Of a stretch of DNA of 64,000 nucleotides, positions 12,701 to 23,003 are shown piece after piece. The position numbers and the translations under genes are program-made. The DNA comes from Eremomyces bilateralis CBS 781.70 (Eukaryota > Ascomycota > Dothideomycetes > Eremomycetales > Eremomycetaceae), in assembly GCF_010015585.1 (NCBI RefSeq), contig NW_022985082.1, positions 1 to 64,000 of the forward strand. The letters are read 5' to 3'. The notes beneath the pieces were generated by a model, which was given only the letters and a program-made list of their open reading frames with translations, was not told the origin of the DNA and searched no databases. Positions within the stretch are counted from its first letter, which is position 1. Every line of letters starts with the position of its first letter.

Positions 12701-13445
12701 TCTATCGGATATTCGGATGGGTAGCGATGCACCTGTTGCGACAACGGCTCAAAGAACCAGGGCTTACGGAGTACTACGTATGTGTTTCTTAAGTACGTAG
12801 TACTGTCTTGGATTACATCCCCGTGGTCTCAAATTTGAAACAACATTAACCTAGCGCCTTATGAGCCCAGACATCCATGAATGACCATGATCCACGAGAG
12901 CGAGCGAAGGATTGTGTTTTTGCTCTCCGAATGGCATGTGGAAAGGCCGGAGATAAAGAAACAAAGATGATACACAGGTGGTGGCGCGAGCCTGACTCAA
13001 TTCGAGTATTTCTCAAGACAACGATATAAAGGTAATACTGTAACAATAGCATTTCGAACTGGGGGATCAAATCCATTCTGGAAAATTGCGATTTGGTAAT
13101 ACGAAGTTGTAGCTCTTCCGTAGAAGGCATGATAAATTAAAATGCATTTGCCGATATAATGATATCGCAATTTCTAACCACCGTCGGCGGTAACATGAAT
13201 GTGTAATAGATGGGTTCAACCCCATCGAACTAACATAGAACTCTGAGGAGCCATTATCCGATTTGGCTCAGTAACTCTCAGAATCGTAACCCGATGTTGA
13301 AACTCCGACATAACCCATAATTCAGAACCCATCTGATCTTCCGGGAGGACTTCTCCCTCTTACCCAGATAACGCCGTGCCACTATTGCTGGCGATAGTAG
13401 CCCTTCAAAGCATGCAATACCACCGTTCCCTAACGCCTTCCGAAA
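9713..13445. other. Intergenic between convergent genes, about 3.7 kb, no supported gene
   Basis: Both flanking genes end here, so only 3' UTRs are expected, yet the gap is long. No ORF has a recognisable domain or a splice model I could support. Visible structures are short CTGGCTGA-type direct repeats near 11523-11544, an 11-bp perfect inverted repeat at 12770-12804, and a GATGGG/CCCATC hairpin at 13209-13226. A non-coding RNA or decayed sequence is possible but not shown. Confidence 0.5.
12770..12804. repeat. Perfect 11-bp inverted repeat, 13-nt spacer
   Basis: AGTACTACGTA (12770-12780) is mirrored by TACGTAGTACT (12794-12804). No flanking duplication or coding content suggests a transposon. 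TACGTAGTAC-like motifs recur loosely elsewhere in intergenic parts of the window (for example ACTACGTA near 29680). Confidence 0.6.
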
Positions 13446-16400
13446 TCAACGACTCTTCCTCCTGTCTCTCAACCCCCAATCCTGAGCCGCCAACTCCCTC
13501 GCCAGCCGCTCACTCTTCATCTCGTCCGTCTCCTCCTCAATTACCTCCTCTAACCTCTCCACCTTCACCCCAAAATCCGTCGCGGCCTGTCGAGCCATGC
13601 TCGCCACATTGGCTCGTGCCGCCAAGTCTCCAGAGAACGACACCGAGCGACGCTGGGATCCTCGCGCAGTCGTGGGGCTCGTGGCGGAAGGTCTCCGCTT
13701 CGACATGCCCGACTTCGCGCTGCCGTGAAGCTCGGGGCTCTTGCTTCTCGCCGCCGACGTCCCAGTTGACATGGATTTTCTGCGCGCTAGAGTCTGGTGC
13801 GGCGTCTCGAACTTGGGCGGTGCGAAGCGGTCGACTGGTTTGATGGCGCGCGACGAATGTCGTGATAACGACTGCGGGTCACTGACCTGTCGTGTGTCCG
13901 ATGCGCGCTGGTCCGGATGTACGGGAGCAGTTCCAGGCGAAGTGCTTGCTGCTCTCGCGGGCTCGGTTAGTGTAAATTGACCAATTTCTGCTTGGGTAGG
14001 AGTAGCCATCTGCAAAGCATCGTGCATAGGTCTGCCTTCGAGCTCGCCGTTTGCCAGCGCAGATAATGCTTCCAACGGCGAGTAGGCCGACTGACCATGG
14101 GAGCCATTTTCTGTTGCCAAGCCCAAGAACGGCGGCACTGAAGCGCCAACCTGGTCCCCTACCCCGAATGCGCCGTTAATCGCGTTCGGAGTCGAGTCAA
14201 ACATTGCGGTATCATCTTCAGGAGGAATCTTGATGTCATCTTCAAAGTGGAGACGTTTGGTTGGATGCTGATCGGTATCCTCGCTCGTCGGTGCAGATCT
14301 CTTCTTACCCCCACTAGAGCCTCGTGGGATGGACTTCTCATTGAGTTTCACGACATCGACATTCCCATTCTCATCATGTATGCAGCGCCGCTGTGGGAGT
14401 CAGTTATCTGGAAACCGAGTGAAGGGTGAAAAACGAAGATTCTTACCTTGCTGACTCGACAGGTTGCACACGCCCGATTTCTGCCTTTCTTAGAATCCGG
14501 GCTGGACCCCATTCCCGCATCGAGCTGAGGGCCGTTGCTTGGGCTGGAGCTTTCCTTTCGCACAATGGACGTTGTTGCAACGTCTCCCGTGGCAGATGAT
14601 GGCTGGCCACCGTTCGAAGGCACGACCATCGCAACCAATCGGTTGGTCACAGTGGCATTGTCTGATTGAAGCAGTTGTGAATCCTTCGTGCCCGGTGGCG
14701 TAGCGAGTTCATCCTTATGCTTGCACCTGATCCGGCGTTTTCGACACGCATCGCAAGCAATTCGTTTAGGCCCGAGAACTGAAGTTTTCGGCGATGCGAC
14801 ATGTTTCGACATGGCGTCTGGACTCTCTGGCACCGAGCCACTATTGCTTGCCATTGGTGGTTGCTCGGGGGCCGGCGTCGTTGCTCGTTCGACCCTTGGG
14901 CTTTCTGCTTTGGTCTTACTCTTTCGTCTCGCACCTTGTCGCTCCGGAATTGGTCTTGTTGCCATCCGCTCTAACCTCTTCAGTGCCGCATCACTGATCT
15001 TCTGTTGCCCAGTCTCCCCGTTGCTTGTGGCTTCGACACCAGGTAATGTCGAGTCTGGATGCGCCCAGTCTGGAATCGGCTCGTTGCCGCGTTTCCACGC
15101 AACCCACATAGCGAAGAGACGGATAGACTCTAGTGGATCTAGATCCAGGCGAGATTTCGGGATCGACCGACAGACCGCATTCCGCGTCTCTGCTTTGATG
15201 CCCTCGACGCGACCCAAAGAAATCATAACGGTTCGGAAAATATAACCAACAAGATCTGGGAGTCCGTCCAGCTCGGCTTTGGAATAGTATCGCGCGTTGT
15301 AATTCTCTGGGCCGTGGTCCGAATTGAGACCGAACTTGTTTGGCTCCTCGTAGGTCGGTGTAGCCCGAGGGAAGACTTGTTTGGATAGGAAAAGATCGCG
15401 GACGACCTCGGGTACAGGATCCGTTTCAAGATACTTCATGACTGCATACCAAAGCACCTTTTGGAAGAACGGGTATCGGAATCGCTGCGGTACCTTCGTT
15501 GCTTTCTCAATCTCCAAGATCTTGAGCTGCATGGAGTAGCTCAGGCGGGTGAGGAAGTTACCACCAATCACAAGGCTGTCTTCGGGCGTCCAAACAGAAT
15601 GTATCCAGCCGGAGGGAATGAACGCCGTGTCCCCAGGATATAGATCGACTCGATAGCATTCGCCGTTACAGGCATCGCCAAGCCACGTCCAATTTTGAGC
15701 CGGGGAGCTTGACCATTCCTCGTACTTCTTGAGATTCTGCTTGGTCGGCGGGATAAAGAAGAAAGTCTTGCGGCCCTTGATGATGTGGTAGAAGACGGAC
15801 GATCCACCAAAGTCTATGTGAAAATCCGTGTAGCAATCCGCAACGGACATGAGACAGTAAAACTGGACATTCGGCGACGGTTCTTCTTCAGGCCAGACTT
15901 CCTCTTGGAGATCCAACTCTCGTGCTGCTGTTGGTCGCTTCAAGAGACGCCCCAACTTGCTCATAGAGACCTCAAGACTGATGACATTGCGAATGGGCTT
16001 CTCGCCTTCGGCCTCGTAGTAGTCTGCCCAGCGGCTGAGGGTCCACACCTTGTCGGTTTCTTGCGACTTGACGTCGATAACGTCGAGCTTTTCGTGCTCT
16101 CCATAAAGTTGCGCCACTCGCCTTACGGTTAAACCTTCGGGGATCACCATGCCGATTTTGTCTTGTCCCTCGTCAAGGGCATAGTCGAATTCAAAATACT
16201 CGTCGAGCTCTTCGTTAGAGAATCCAGTTGGATTTTCTTCTGCAAGGGCAGGGGCGTCGGCTCCCTCCGTTGGTTCAGGCGACCGTCTGGTTCCGGGGAT
16301 AGTTGGACGTGGGTTCCAGGCTGCTGGGACGACGAAAGGTTCCTTCATGCCTCCGCATTTTTCGAAGTATTCGGCGGTCACCAACTCAGGGGGAATGCGC

Positions 16401-18190
16401 GCGAACTGGTCTGGACTGTAGTTCAGAGTACCTTCCTTGATCGGCTTAATATAATGGTGTTCATGTTCATTGTCCTCGGTGGGACGAAGAACGCCTTCAT
16501 TGAGACCAGCGTAGTCAACGGCAGCTTGAGCACGAGAGGATTTGCGGAGATCTAGACATGGTACGGTTAGCCCCGTATAAGCAACCTCGCTTGGTCCGGA
16601 CTTACATGTTGTAGGCCCTTTCTTTGGAGTGCAGTCAGTGCAGAAGAACTTATCCACTCTTCGCACCTCGCGTTCGTTTTTGAACCCGGCGCAAGCGATG
16701 TGAAACCATTGATTGCATCCATTGCATTCAAGCCATGATACAATTTCGCCGTTTGAGGTGCTTGGCTTGGCTTTGCAGCCAGCGCAAGTGGTAATATCTT
16801 GGTTCCGGTTCCGTCGCCTCTGCCTGCCATCTGCTTTCTGAGGACCGCTTTCGGAAGACGGAGTCACTTCAGGAGGTGCGGAAGCGAGTCGAGTATGGCT
16901 TGGTGCCTCGGAAGTTGCTCCAGGTTGGCTCGAGAGTCCGGAAATCGACTTCCGTCGAGTTCGTTCTTTATTTTCGAGTTCCCTTTTAGTTTCCATCATC
17001 TCAGCTCGGAGTTGGCCCGTACTGCGTGCCCTCGGTGCTGAGACTTGACGTGTGGTAGACCCAGGAGGTCTCCCGACTCTTGCCTTCGCTCCAGTTTTCG
17101 ATGTCCGCTTAGACGTGCCAGCTTTCGTCCGGGGCCCTCGAGGTTTTCCTTTGGGCCATCCTTGGTGTGATTTCTTTGGCGGAGGTGCGGCATGTGGAAT
17201 GTGTGCCTCCTGGTTATCGAGTCTGGGTGGTTCGGACTCGTCCGGCGGCGTGTGGGTCTGAATGATGGAAGAAGTCCGGTTGTTCAAGCTATATCCATTG
17301 CTGGGAACCGAGTTATAGGAATCTGGGGGTGTGAGGTCTTTGGCCGGGCGGTATTCACTAGCCTGGTGGCTCGTCGGATTCATGCTCTGGTCGAACTCCG
17401 GCCTCACCCAGTTAGTACGGGCGTACATCTCCAGGCGCTGGACTGCGGTTGGGTATTGACCTGAAGGGAAATGATTCCCCATTCCTGGGGGGCCTCCGCC
17501 ATTGAAGAGGTCGAGGAGGATGCTCCCAACAAGCAGATCGTCATTATCGTGGTTCTCCGCTTCGTTGCCGGCCGTCCGAGGATCCACAACTCCAGATAGC
17601 GCGGAAACTTTGGCGGAAGCCTCCGTGTTTTGCGACAGACCATAGGGTGGATTATAACTTGTCGCGGGCCGAGAGGATGATGACTGAGGCAAATCGCGCA
17701 ATGTGATTGCCTCCGACCTTGCTCGTTTCGACGGACGTTCGATGGCGCCGTTGCTGAATTCCTGGGGTAGCGGTCGGCGCTGAGTATTCTGCGCGTATGA
17801 GAAGTAACCGTTTGCGAATTGCGGCGACGATTGTCCATGCGATGCGCGTCGCGAATTGTTGTCGAAGGTAGGACTCGTCGCAAGGGCGACCGAGGCGAGG
17901 GTATCGATCGGGGACTCGGGGATTTGGGATTGCGGGCGGTGTGCATGCGTACGTTGGAAATTGGAATACCGGAGGCCTTTAGATTCGTTCTCTGATTCCG
18001 TTTCGTCGTCTTTCCGTTCGAATGACAAGTTCGGTATGGTGGGTACGGATTGAGGCACACCGGTGGCTATAAGGTTAAGGGTCGGCTTGAGAACCGGTGA
18101 TATAGGCTCTACATTCGCAGTAACCCGAGGAGAAGGCTTAGGGATGAGGCCCATTAACTGGTATTCTTTCTTGAAACTGTTGAGGGCCAT
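13446..18190 (-). CDS. jhd1: JmjC histone lysine demethylase, Jhd1/KDM2 type
   Basis: This is a nuclear Fe(II)/2-oxoglutarate dioxygenase predicted to remove methyl groups from histone H3 (KDM2/Jhd1 enzymes act on H3K36). Exons on the minus strand are 18190-16606, 16551-14447 and 14390-13446, giving 1544 aa. Intron 1 is a stop-free 54-nt intron. Removing it joins ..GPTT with Y-LRKSSRAQ directly after the PHD finger, as expected for the family. Domains: a disordered N-terminus; AT-hook-like basic segments (WPKGKPRGPRTK, ARVGRPPGS) before the PHD; PHD finger at about residues 467-523 (CAGC..CNGCNQWFHIAC..FFCTDC); JmjC at about 720-880. The iron ligands HID (near residue 773) and the His of WIHSVW (near 844) are present, and the 2OG-site region looks intact. 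Further on are two CX2CX6C half-motifs (near 1125 and 1222), CDACRKRRIRC and CATCRVSKRRC. The C-terminal ~300 residues are disordered, ending in a helix (LARELAAQDWGLRDRRKSR). Its promoter is shared with the divergent p14 gene. Confidence 0.92.
16552..16605 (-). other. Stop-free 54-nt intron in jhd1
   Basis: On the minus strand it begins GTAAGT, has a GCTAAC branch-like motif and ends CTAG. It contains no stop in the translated frame and is a multiple of three, so retention would insert 18 residues between the PHD finger and the conserved LRKSSRAQ segment. Family expectation favours splicing. Confidence 0.75.
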
Positions 18191-18449
18191 GATGGTTGAT
18201 GACTAGAGGTGGGGTGAAGTTCTCGAGCTTCGGAGGTCGGACAAGCGGGCGCTAATGCTACCACGCCGTCAAAGTCATTTGGAAAGAAATAATATTGTCA
18301 GGCATGATATTGAAGGCTTTATGATCGACTGAGATCCGACCTGAGGCAAGAGAAGCGGTGGTTGAGTGAGCGTTCAATGGGATACTAGGCGGGGAGATGG
18401 ATTCACGATGATACTGCGCCGAGTTCAACAAATGAAGTTGAATCACATT

Positions 18450-18455
18450 CACGTG
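18450..18455. promoter_or_regulatory. CACGTG box (TTCACGTGAC)
   Basis: A palindromic E-box of the type bound by fungal bHLH proteins such as Cbf1, 260 bp upstream of the jhd1 start. Binding is inferred only from the motif. Confidence 0.4.
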
Positions 18456-18877
18456 ACTGCGGTTGATCAGCCCTGAAGTGTATGCCTTAGGCATTATTTC
18501 CAGTTCCTGCAGAATTCGAATTTGAAAATGGAATTTAGAGGGTCGATATACGCTGTATCGGCTTCAATTGCCTTACCGGTACGTATCATATATAGGAGAG
18601 AATATGGTTCATTCTGACAACAACTCCGGATGGACTCGAGGACAAAGCTCTGAGATATTGAAGTCAGAATGCGGAGACACAAGCCGAGAACACTGCGGAT
18701 GTATTCCAATGCTTAGGCCCAGATGTTTGGATCCAGTTGGACAGATTCTCGCCAGTGACAAACAAAACTGGCCTATGGAGACTGGGAATAACTGACAAGG
18801 ACAAGCAACTATTGGAAACTTCATCAAAATGTCATCAGTTCTTTGTTCAACATAAGTTGATGCCTCATGATAGCAAG

Positions 18878-18906
18878 CACGTGATATTATCGCCACGGCG
18901 CACGTG
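18878..18906. promoter_or_regulatory. Pair of CACGTG boxes upstream of SF3b p14
   Basis: CACGTG occurs at 18878-18883 (GCACGTGATA) and again at 18901-18906 (GCACGTGCCT), 23 bp apart and about 170-190 bp before the p14 start. The close pairing near a housekeeping promoter suggests a functional bHLH site; this is inference. Confidence 0.45.
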
Positions 18907-19072
18907 CCTCCTTGCCAAGTCACTCACTCTTCCCGTCTTCCCCTCGTTGTTCCGCCGTTCGCATCGCACCATCAATCGTTCCGACTCCCGGTCAAGGTAT
19001 CTTCATTTCCACTTCCTTCTTTCTTTTCAAATCCCTCGAAACCCAGTGTCACTACAAGCGCCTATCCAAGCT

Positions 19073-19633
19073 ATGAGTCGCGGTGGGAAGCTTGCCCCAG
19101 AAGTCAACCGGTATGTCTTGCAGCCCCAGCGCTGGTCGAATGCAACCATGTGTGGCATCAAAGGAGAATGTTTCGCTGACGGTTAGGGATCGCCTACAGT
19201 GCTCTATTCGTCAAGAACTTGAGGTATGTGCATATTCCGTTGGATATATCTCGGTATCGCTCCAGTGGCTGACTCTTGTGTCCAGCTACAACGTCACCCC
19301 GGAAGAGTTATTCGACCTCTTCGGCAAGTTCGGCCCTATCCGTCAGATCCGTCAGGGCATCGCGAACAACACAAAGGGCACCGTCTTCGTTGTCTATGAG
19401 GATGTGATGGACGCCAAAGGCGCATGTGAGAAGCTCAACGGCTTCAACTTCCAGAACCGGTATCTGGTTGGTATGTGTCTGCCCCTGCCTCCCCCCTCAT
19501 TTCTCGCCGGCAAATTCTCATTCCGTCCGCAGTACTCTATCATCAGCCCGAGAAAATGGCCCGATCAAAAGAAGACCTAGAGGACCGCAAGGCCAAATTA
19601 GAAGCGCTGAAACAGGAACATGGCATCGAATAG
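19073..19633 (+). CDS. Splicing factor 3b subunit p14 (SF3B6), U2 snRNP branch-site protein
   Basis: This small RRM protein contacts the branch-point adenosine within the SF3b/U2 snRNP. Exons are 19073-19110, 19200-19223 (24 nt), 19286-19470 and 19533-19633, giving 115 aa, near the usual ~125. The joined protein reads [13 protein letters not shown], then RNP2 (ALFVKNLS), [23 protein letters not shown]1 ([10 protein letters not shown]), then [14 protein letters not shown] and a C-terminal basic helix ending KQEHGIE. This matches animal SF3B6 segment by segment. Three introns in such a short gene fit an ancient intron-rich structure. After the TAG the same frame stays open for another 111 codons (see findings). 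No GT dinucleotide exists between the exon 4 start and the stop, so ordinary splicing cannot bypass it. Confidence 0.93.
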
Positions 19634-19969
19634 CATGAGGCGCGGCCCGTCGACCAGCCCGCGTCCGCGGGCCGCATACCAGAGAAGAAACGACACTGTT
19701 CGAGTTCGACAAGTTCGACGGCGTCAAGTTCCGGCTCCCGTCGTCATCATGGGAGTGCGAATCCGAAGCCTCCTTACCCCACCTCTGACACTCGCCGATC
19801 TTCTAATTCGAGTTCGGAGGGCGCAAAACATTCGAGCGAGCGGCAGAAGAACCAGAAGATGTTCTTTTCGCGCTTCAACTACCGAGCCATTACAAGCAAC
19901 AAGCTTGTGTCAAGGGCTGGATCGGTGCTAAAGAAGGCATCCGGAGGCCCTGCGCCTGTGGCTATTTAA
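19634..19969 (+). other. In-frame open extension behind the p14 stop codon (111 codons)
   Basis: Directly after TAG (19631-19633) the p14 frame continues without a stop to TAA at 19967-19969. The translation is Ser/Arg/Lys-rich: a serine-rich tract (SSSTSSTASSSGSRRHHGS), then TRRSSNSSSEG, then a more globular-looking tail (FFSRFNYRAITSNKLVSRAG). The first ATG within it comes only near the end, so it is not an independent conventional ORF. It may be plain 3' UTR, a stop-codon readthrough extension, or a once-coding tail. Confidence 0.35.
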
Positions 19970-20701
19970 AGGGGTTCGGAGTATGCATGCGGGAACCGCA
20001 TGTGGACTTGTGGAGTTCTGAATTACGGGTGGAACATGTTTACATTCATTATGGCGAATGGAATGGTTATGTGACACGCAGACGACGTGTCTTGATTTAT
20101 GTCAAACATTATCCGAGACTGCGCAAGGCGGTTTAAAGACGATAGCTGATGGGCTCAAGTCCCGATGAGATATTCTTCAACTCAACTTACATAACATTGA
20201 TGCTGTACTCAAATGAATACTGTACTCTCACCATATTAACACCAGGCCTCGAGTTTATTGAATGATCTGTAACGCTTCCCTCGTTGGAACTAGAAAGTTG
20301 CGCGTCCGAATACCCCTAATTTGTTTGTGGCCCGTGACTGATATCGCGAAATCACTAGAGTGGATGACGACGATATTGATCCCGCTGGGTTTTTGATTCC
20401 GAAATATATATACACGAGCAATGATTGCAAACACTTTTTGGTCCCCCTCGTCACTTCTCAACCCGAACTCTCGTACCAGAACGGAGTAAACGGCCGGTAA
20501 CCTTCAACAAGCTCAACGCCAGGAAGTTGTGATCGCCCATCGGAAACCACCTCGCCATAGGAAGTATACCTGAGCAGAGCAGAGAAAAACGGAAAATGGA
20601 AAATGGAGACCAGGGACCAGCAATTAATCACGAAGCTGATGCCTGCATATTTATGCGGCCGTTACCATCGTCGACGCCGGTCAGTCCTGACAATCAGCCG
20701 C
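19970..20701. other. Intergenic, convergent 3' flanks of p14 and the FKBP gene
   Basis: No gene is seen in this 732-bp stretch. Composition is mixed, with AT-rich parts near 20160-20260 and 20395-20430, as expected of 3' UTRs. Confidence 0.55.
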
Positions 20702-22442
20702 TTAGTTGATCGAGATCATCTTGATGTCGAACACCAGAGTGGAGTTCGCCGGGATGCCAGGGATAGACTGTGATCCATAGGCCAAGTTGGCGGGGATCGT
20801 GATGCGACGCTCTCCTCCCACGTTCATTCCGACGATACCGATGTCCCAGCCCTTGATCACCTCGCCGGTGCCCAGTTTGAACATGAATGGTTTGCCGCTC
20901 TTGTTGGCATCGAAGACCTTGCCATTCTTGTCAAGCTTCCCGATGTAGCGCATGCCGACGCGATCGCCCTTCTTCGCGTGCGGACCGGTCCCGAGCTTCT
21001 TGTCGTCGATTTTGACGCCCTGGATGGTCTTGACGCCGAGGACGGGCTTTCCCTTCTCCGCCTTTGCATCAGCCTTGCCGTTCACGCCGTTGGCCTTGGC
21101 ATCGGCCTTGGTAGCCTTCTGGTTCGTCGGGCCTTGCTCGAGCTTCTCCGCGAACTGGACCTTCTTGTCGCTCTTCCCATTCGCCTGTTCCTTGACCGCG
21201 TCTTTCTTGTCGGCGGTGCTGGCGGCAGCGACGGCTTGGCCAGCGTTGTTCTTCAGCTTCTTCTGCTGCTTCTTGCTCAGCGGCTGCTCGGCGGCCTTGG
21301 CCTCCGGCTTGAGGGACTTGTTGATGATATCGTCGAGAGAAGCATTGATATCCTCATCCTCCTCGGCGGGGCGCTTCTTGCCTTTGCTCTTATCCTTGCC
21401 TTTGGCCTTGATCAGCTTCGGGGCCTCCTCTTCGTCCTCATCGACCTCGGTGACGCGCTGAGCCTGGAGGTTATCGAGTTCGTCGAATTCCGAGTCGTCT
21501 CCCGACTCGCCCTCGAAATCACCGTACATGTCCTCCTCGTCGGATTGTTCGGTCTCGCCAATGGCTTTGAGGATGGTGAGGAGCTCGCGATTAGGGCCGG
21601 TAGGCATGCCCTCTTCGTCTTCCTCCTCTTCCTCCTCCTCGGCGTCTTCCTCTGATAGGACATAGTTGCCGGTAAGATGGACGTTGAAGTTGCCTTTGAC
21701 TCTGAATGAAACTCCGTCAAAGTGGCTGATCTGGACGTCCAGCGGCTGTTGGCAATGCTAGTGGATGTTAGCAAATGAAAAATTCCTAGGGGTGTGACAG
21801 AAGAAACGAACCTGATTGGGGTCAAGAGTGCAGATCACAACTTCTTCAGCGAAGTCGTCATCCTCCATGTCATCGGACTCGTCGTCATCGGAAATGTCCA
21901 TATCGACGAGCTTGCCCTTGCCCTTATTGACCTTGGTGCCGTTAACCTCCGCAAGCAGGTCCTCGTCCATGGCATCTGCAAGCTCCGAGTCCGCCAAGAG
22001 AGCTTTCCTCAGCGCAGCCTTAGCCTTTGCCGGGTCGCTGGGGCCAGCGTTTGACTCTTCATCGTCATCTGACATATCCTCGTCCGAGTCCATGCCGAGA
22101 GGCAACCTTCCCATGATCCCCTCGATGTCGTCGGAGTCCAGGGACTCGCCATCCATATCAGGGCCCAGTTGTCGCCAGATCGGGTCCCGAACCATATAAA
22201 GAGTGGCGATTTGCTTCGCCGAATCGTTTTCTGGCTCATCGAATGGGTCAATCGCAGCCATGGTAAGACGGATCTGAGCATGGTTAGCACAATCTGATCA
22301 CCGTTTCTCGACATCCTGAAATCGAGGACCTAAAGCCGGAATTGGAACTCACCTTCATGGGCTTCTGGGTGGCGGGGATCTCACTGCCATCACACGGGAT
22401 GGTCAGGCCGAAGAGGGCTCGGGGAACGTGAATGGCGGACAT
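20702..22442 (-). CDS. Nuclear FKBP-type peptidyl-prolyl isomerase (Fpr3/Fpr4, FKBP39 type)
   Basis: This is a nucleolar/chromatin proline isomerase and histone chaperone. Exons on the minus strand are 22442-22353, 22273-21812 and 21757-20702, giving 535 aa. The N-terminal nucleoplasmin-like domain is split by both introns: [29 protein letters not shown], then an acidic insertion ([12 protein letters not shown]), then ..[19 protein letters not shown] and [21 protein letters not shown]. The middle is highly charged, with acidic blocks ([14 protein letters not shown]) alternating with lysine-rich blocks ([12 protein letters not shown]), typical of histone-binding proteins. The last ~105 residues are the FKBP_C domain with intact active-site residues ([51 protein letters not shown]). 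It is divergent from rev1 across a 561-bp promoter. Confidence 0.92.
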
Positions 22443-23003
22443 TTTGGATATATGTGAGGTTGATGAAGAAATAGGAATGTGTGTAGAAGGCCGTTGACGG
22501 CTATTCACTAGATTATATCCTGTAAAGCAGAATCTGCAATGCTCGATACTTATCTTTAGTTGAAGAAGTGAGAGGAAGGGGTGGAAGAGGAGCGGAAGGA
22601 TTGAATTGAAGTAAATAATGTGGATAATTGCCTCCAAGGCCGTTGATAACAAAATTTCGGTGCTAAGATTTCAAAAGTGGGTACCACAGGGCGAAATGGC
22701 GGCGTGGTCATGTGATATCGCGTTGGCCCAGCCACACGTGCAACACCTAATGCAAGACAAAGGCGTGTCGTGATGTCGCCACCATATATCATGCAAGCTG
22801 TACCCGTCTAGATAGTGTTCACGAGTTATATATACCGGTTGGGTATCTTTTGTCGCCGAAACCAGATGATGGTTCCTTTCTAGACTTGACATGAAAAGGT
22901 GCCCCACATGGCAAGACGCGATAGCAGGATAACCATATGATGAACGACCACTCTGATATTTGGGTAATTTCGTCTCTGTGTGGACAGGATCATTGAGAGC
23001 AAG
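22443..23003. promoter_or_regulatory. Divergent promoter between the FKBP gene and rev1
   Basis: This 561-bp region must hold both promoters. It includes a CACGTG within CCACACGTGCAA near 22735 and a TATATATA stretch near 22829. No ORF is supported. The FKBP-proximal part is rich in GA on the plus strand (CT on the transcribed side). Confidence 0.55.

Larger units (their letters stand above)
18191..19072. promoter_or_regulatory. Divergent promoter region between jhd1 and SF3b p14
   Basis: This 882-bp region holds both promoters. The p14-proximal 200 bp is strongly pyrimidine-rich (TTCCACTTCCTTCTTTCTTTT near 19010). Three CACGTG hexamers are present, two of them close to p14. No ORF is supported. 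Confidence 0.65.

Noticed and set aside
13205-13230. GATGGGTTCAACCCCATC as a possible tRNA T arm
   Set aside because: The stem leaves a 6-nt loop, not the 7-nt TTCRANY loop, and no upstream A box or acceptor stem is present; it is only a small hairpin.
22960-23003. Upstream extension of the rev1 frame
   Set aside because: It starts at a non-ATG codon and gives an N-terminus unlike Rev1; splicing 23059-23119 from the ATG at 23004 gives the expected protein.
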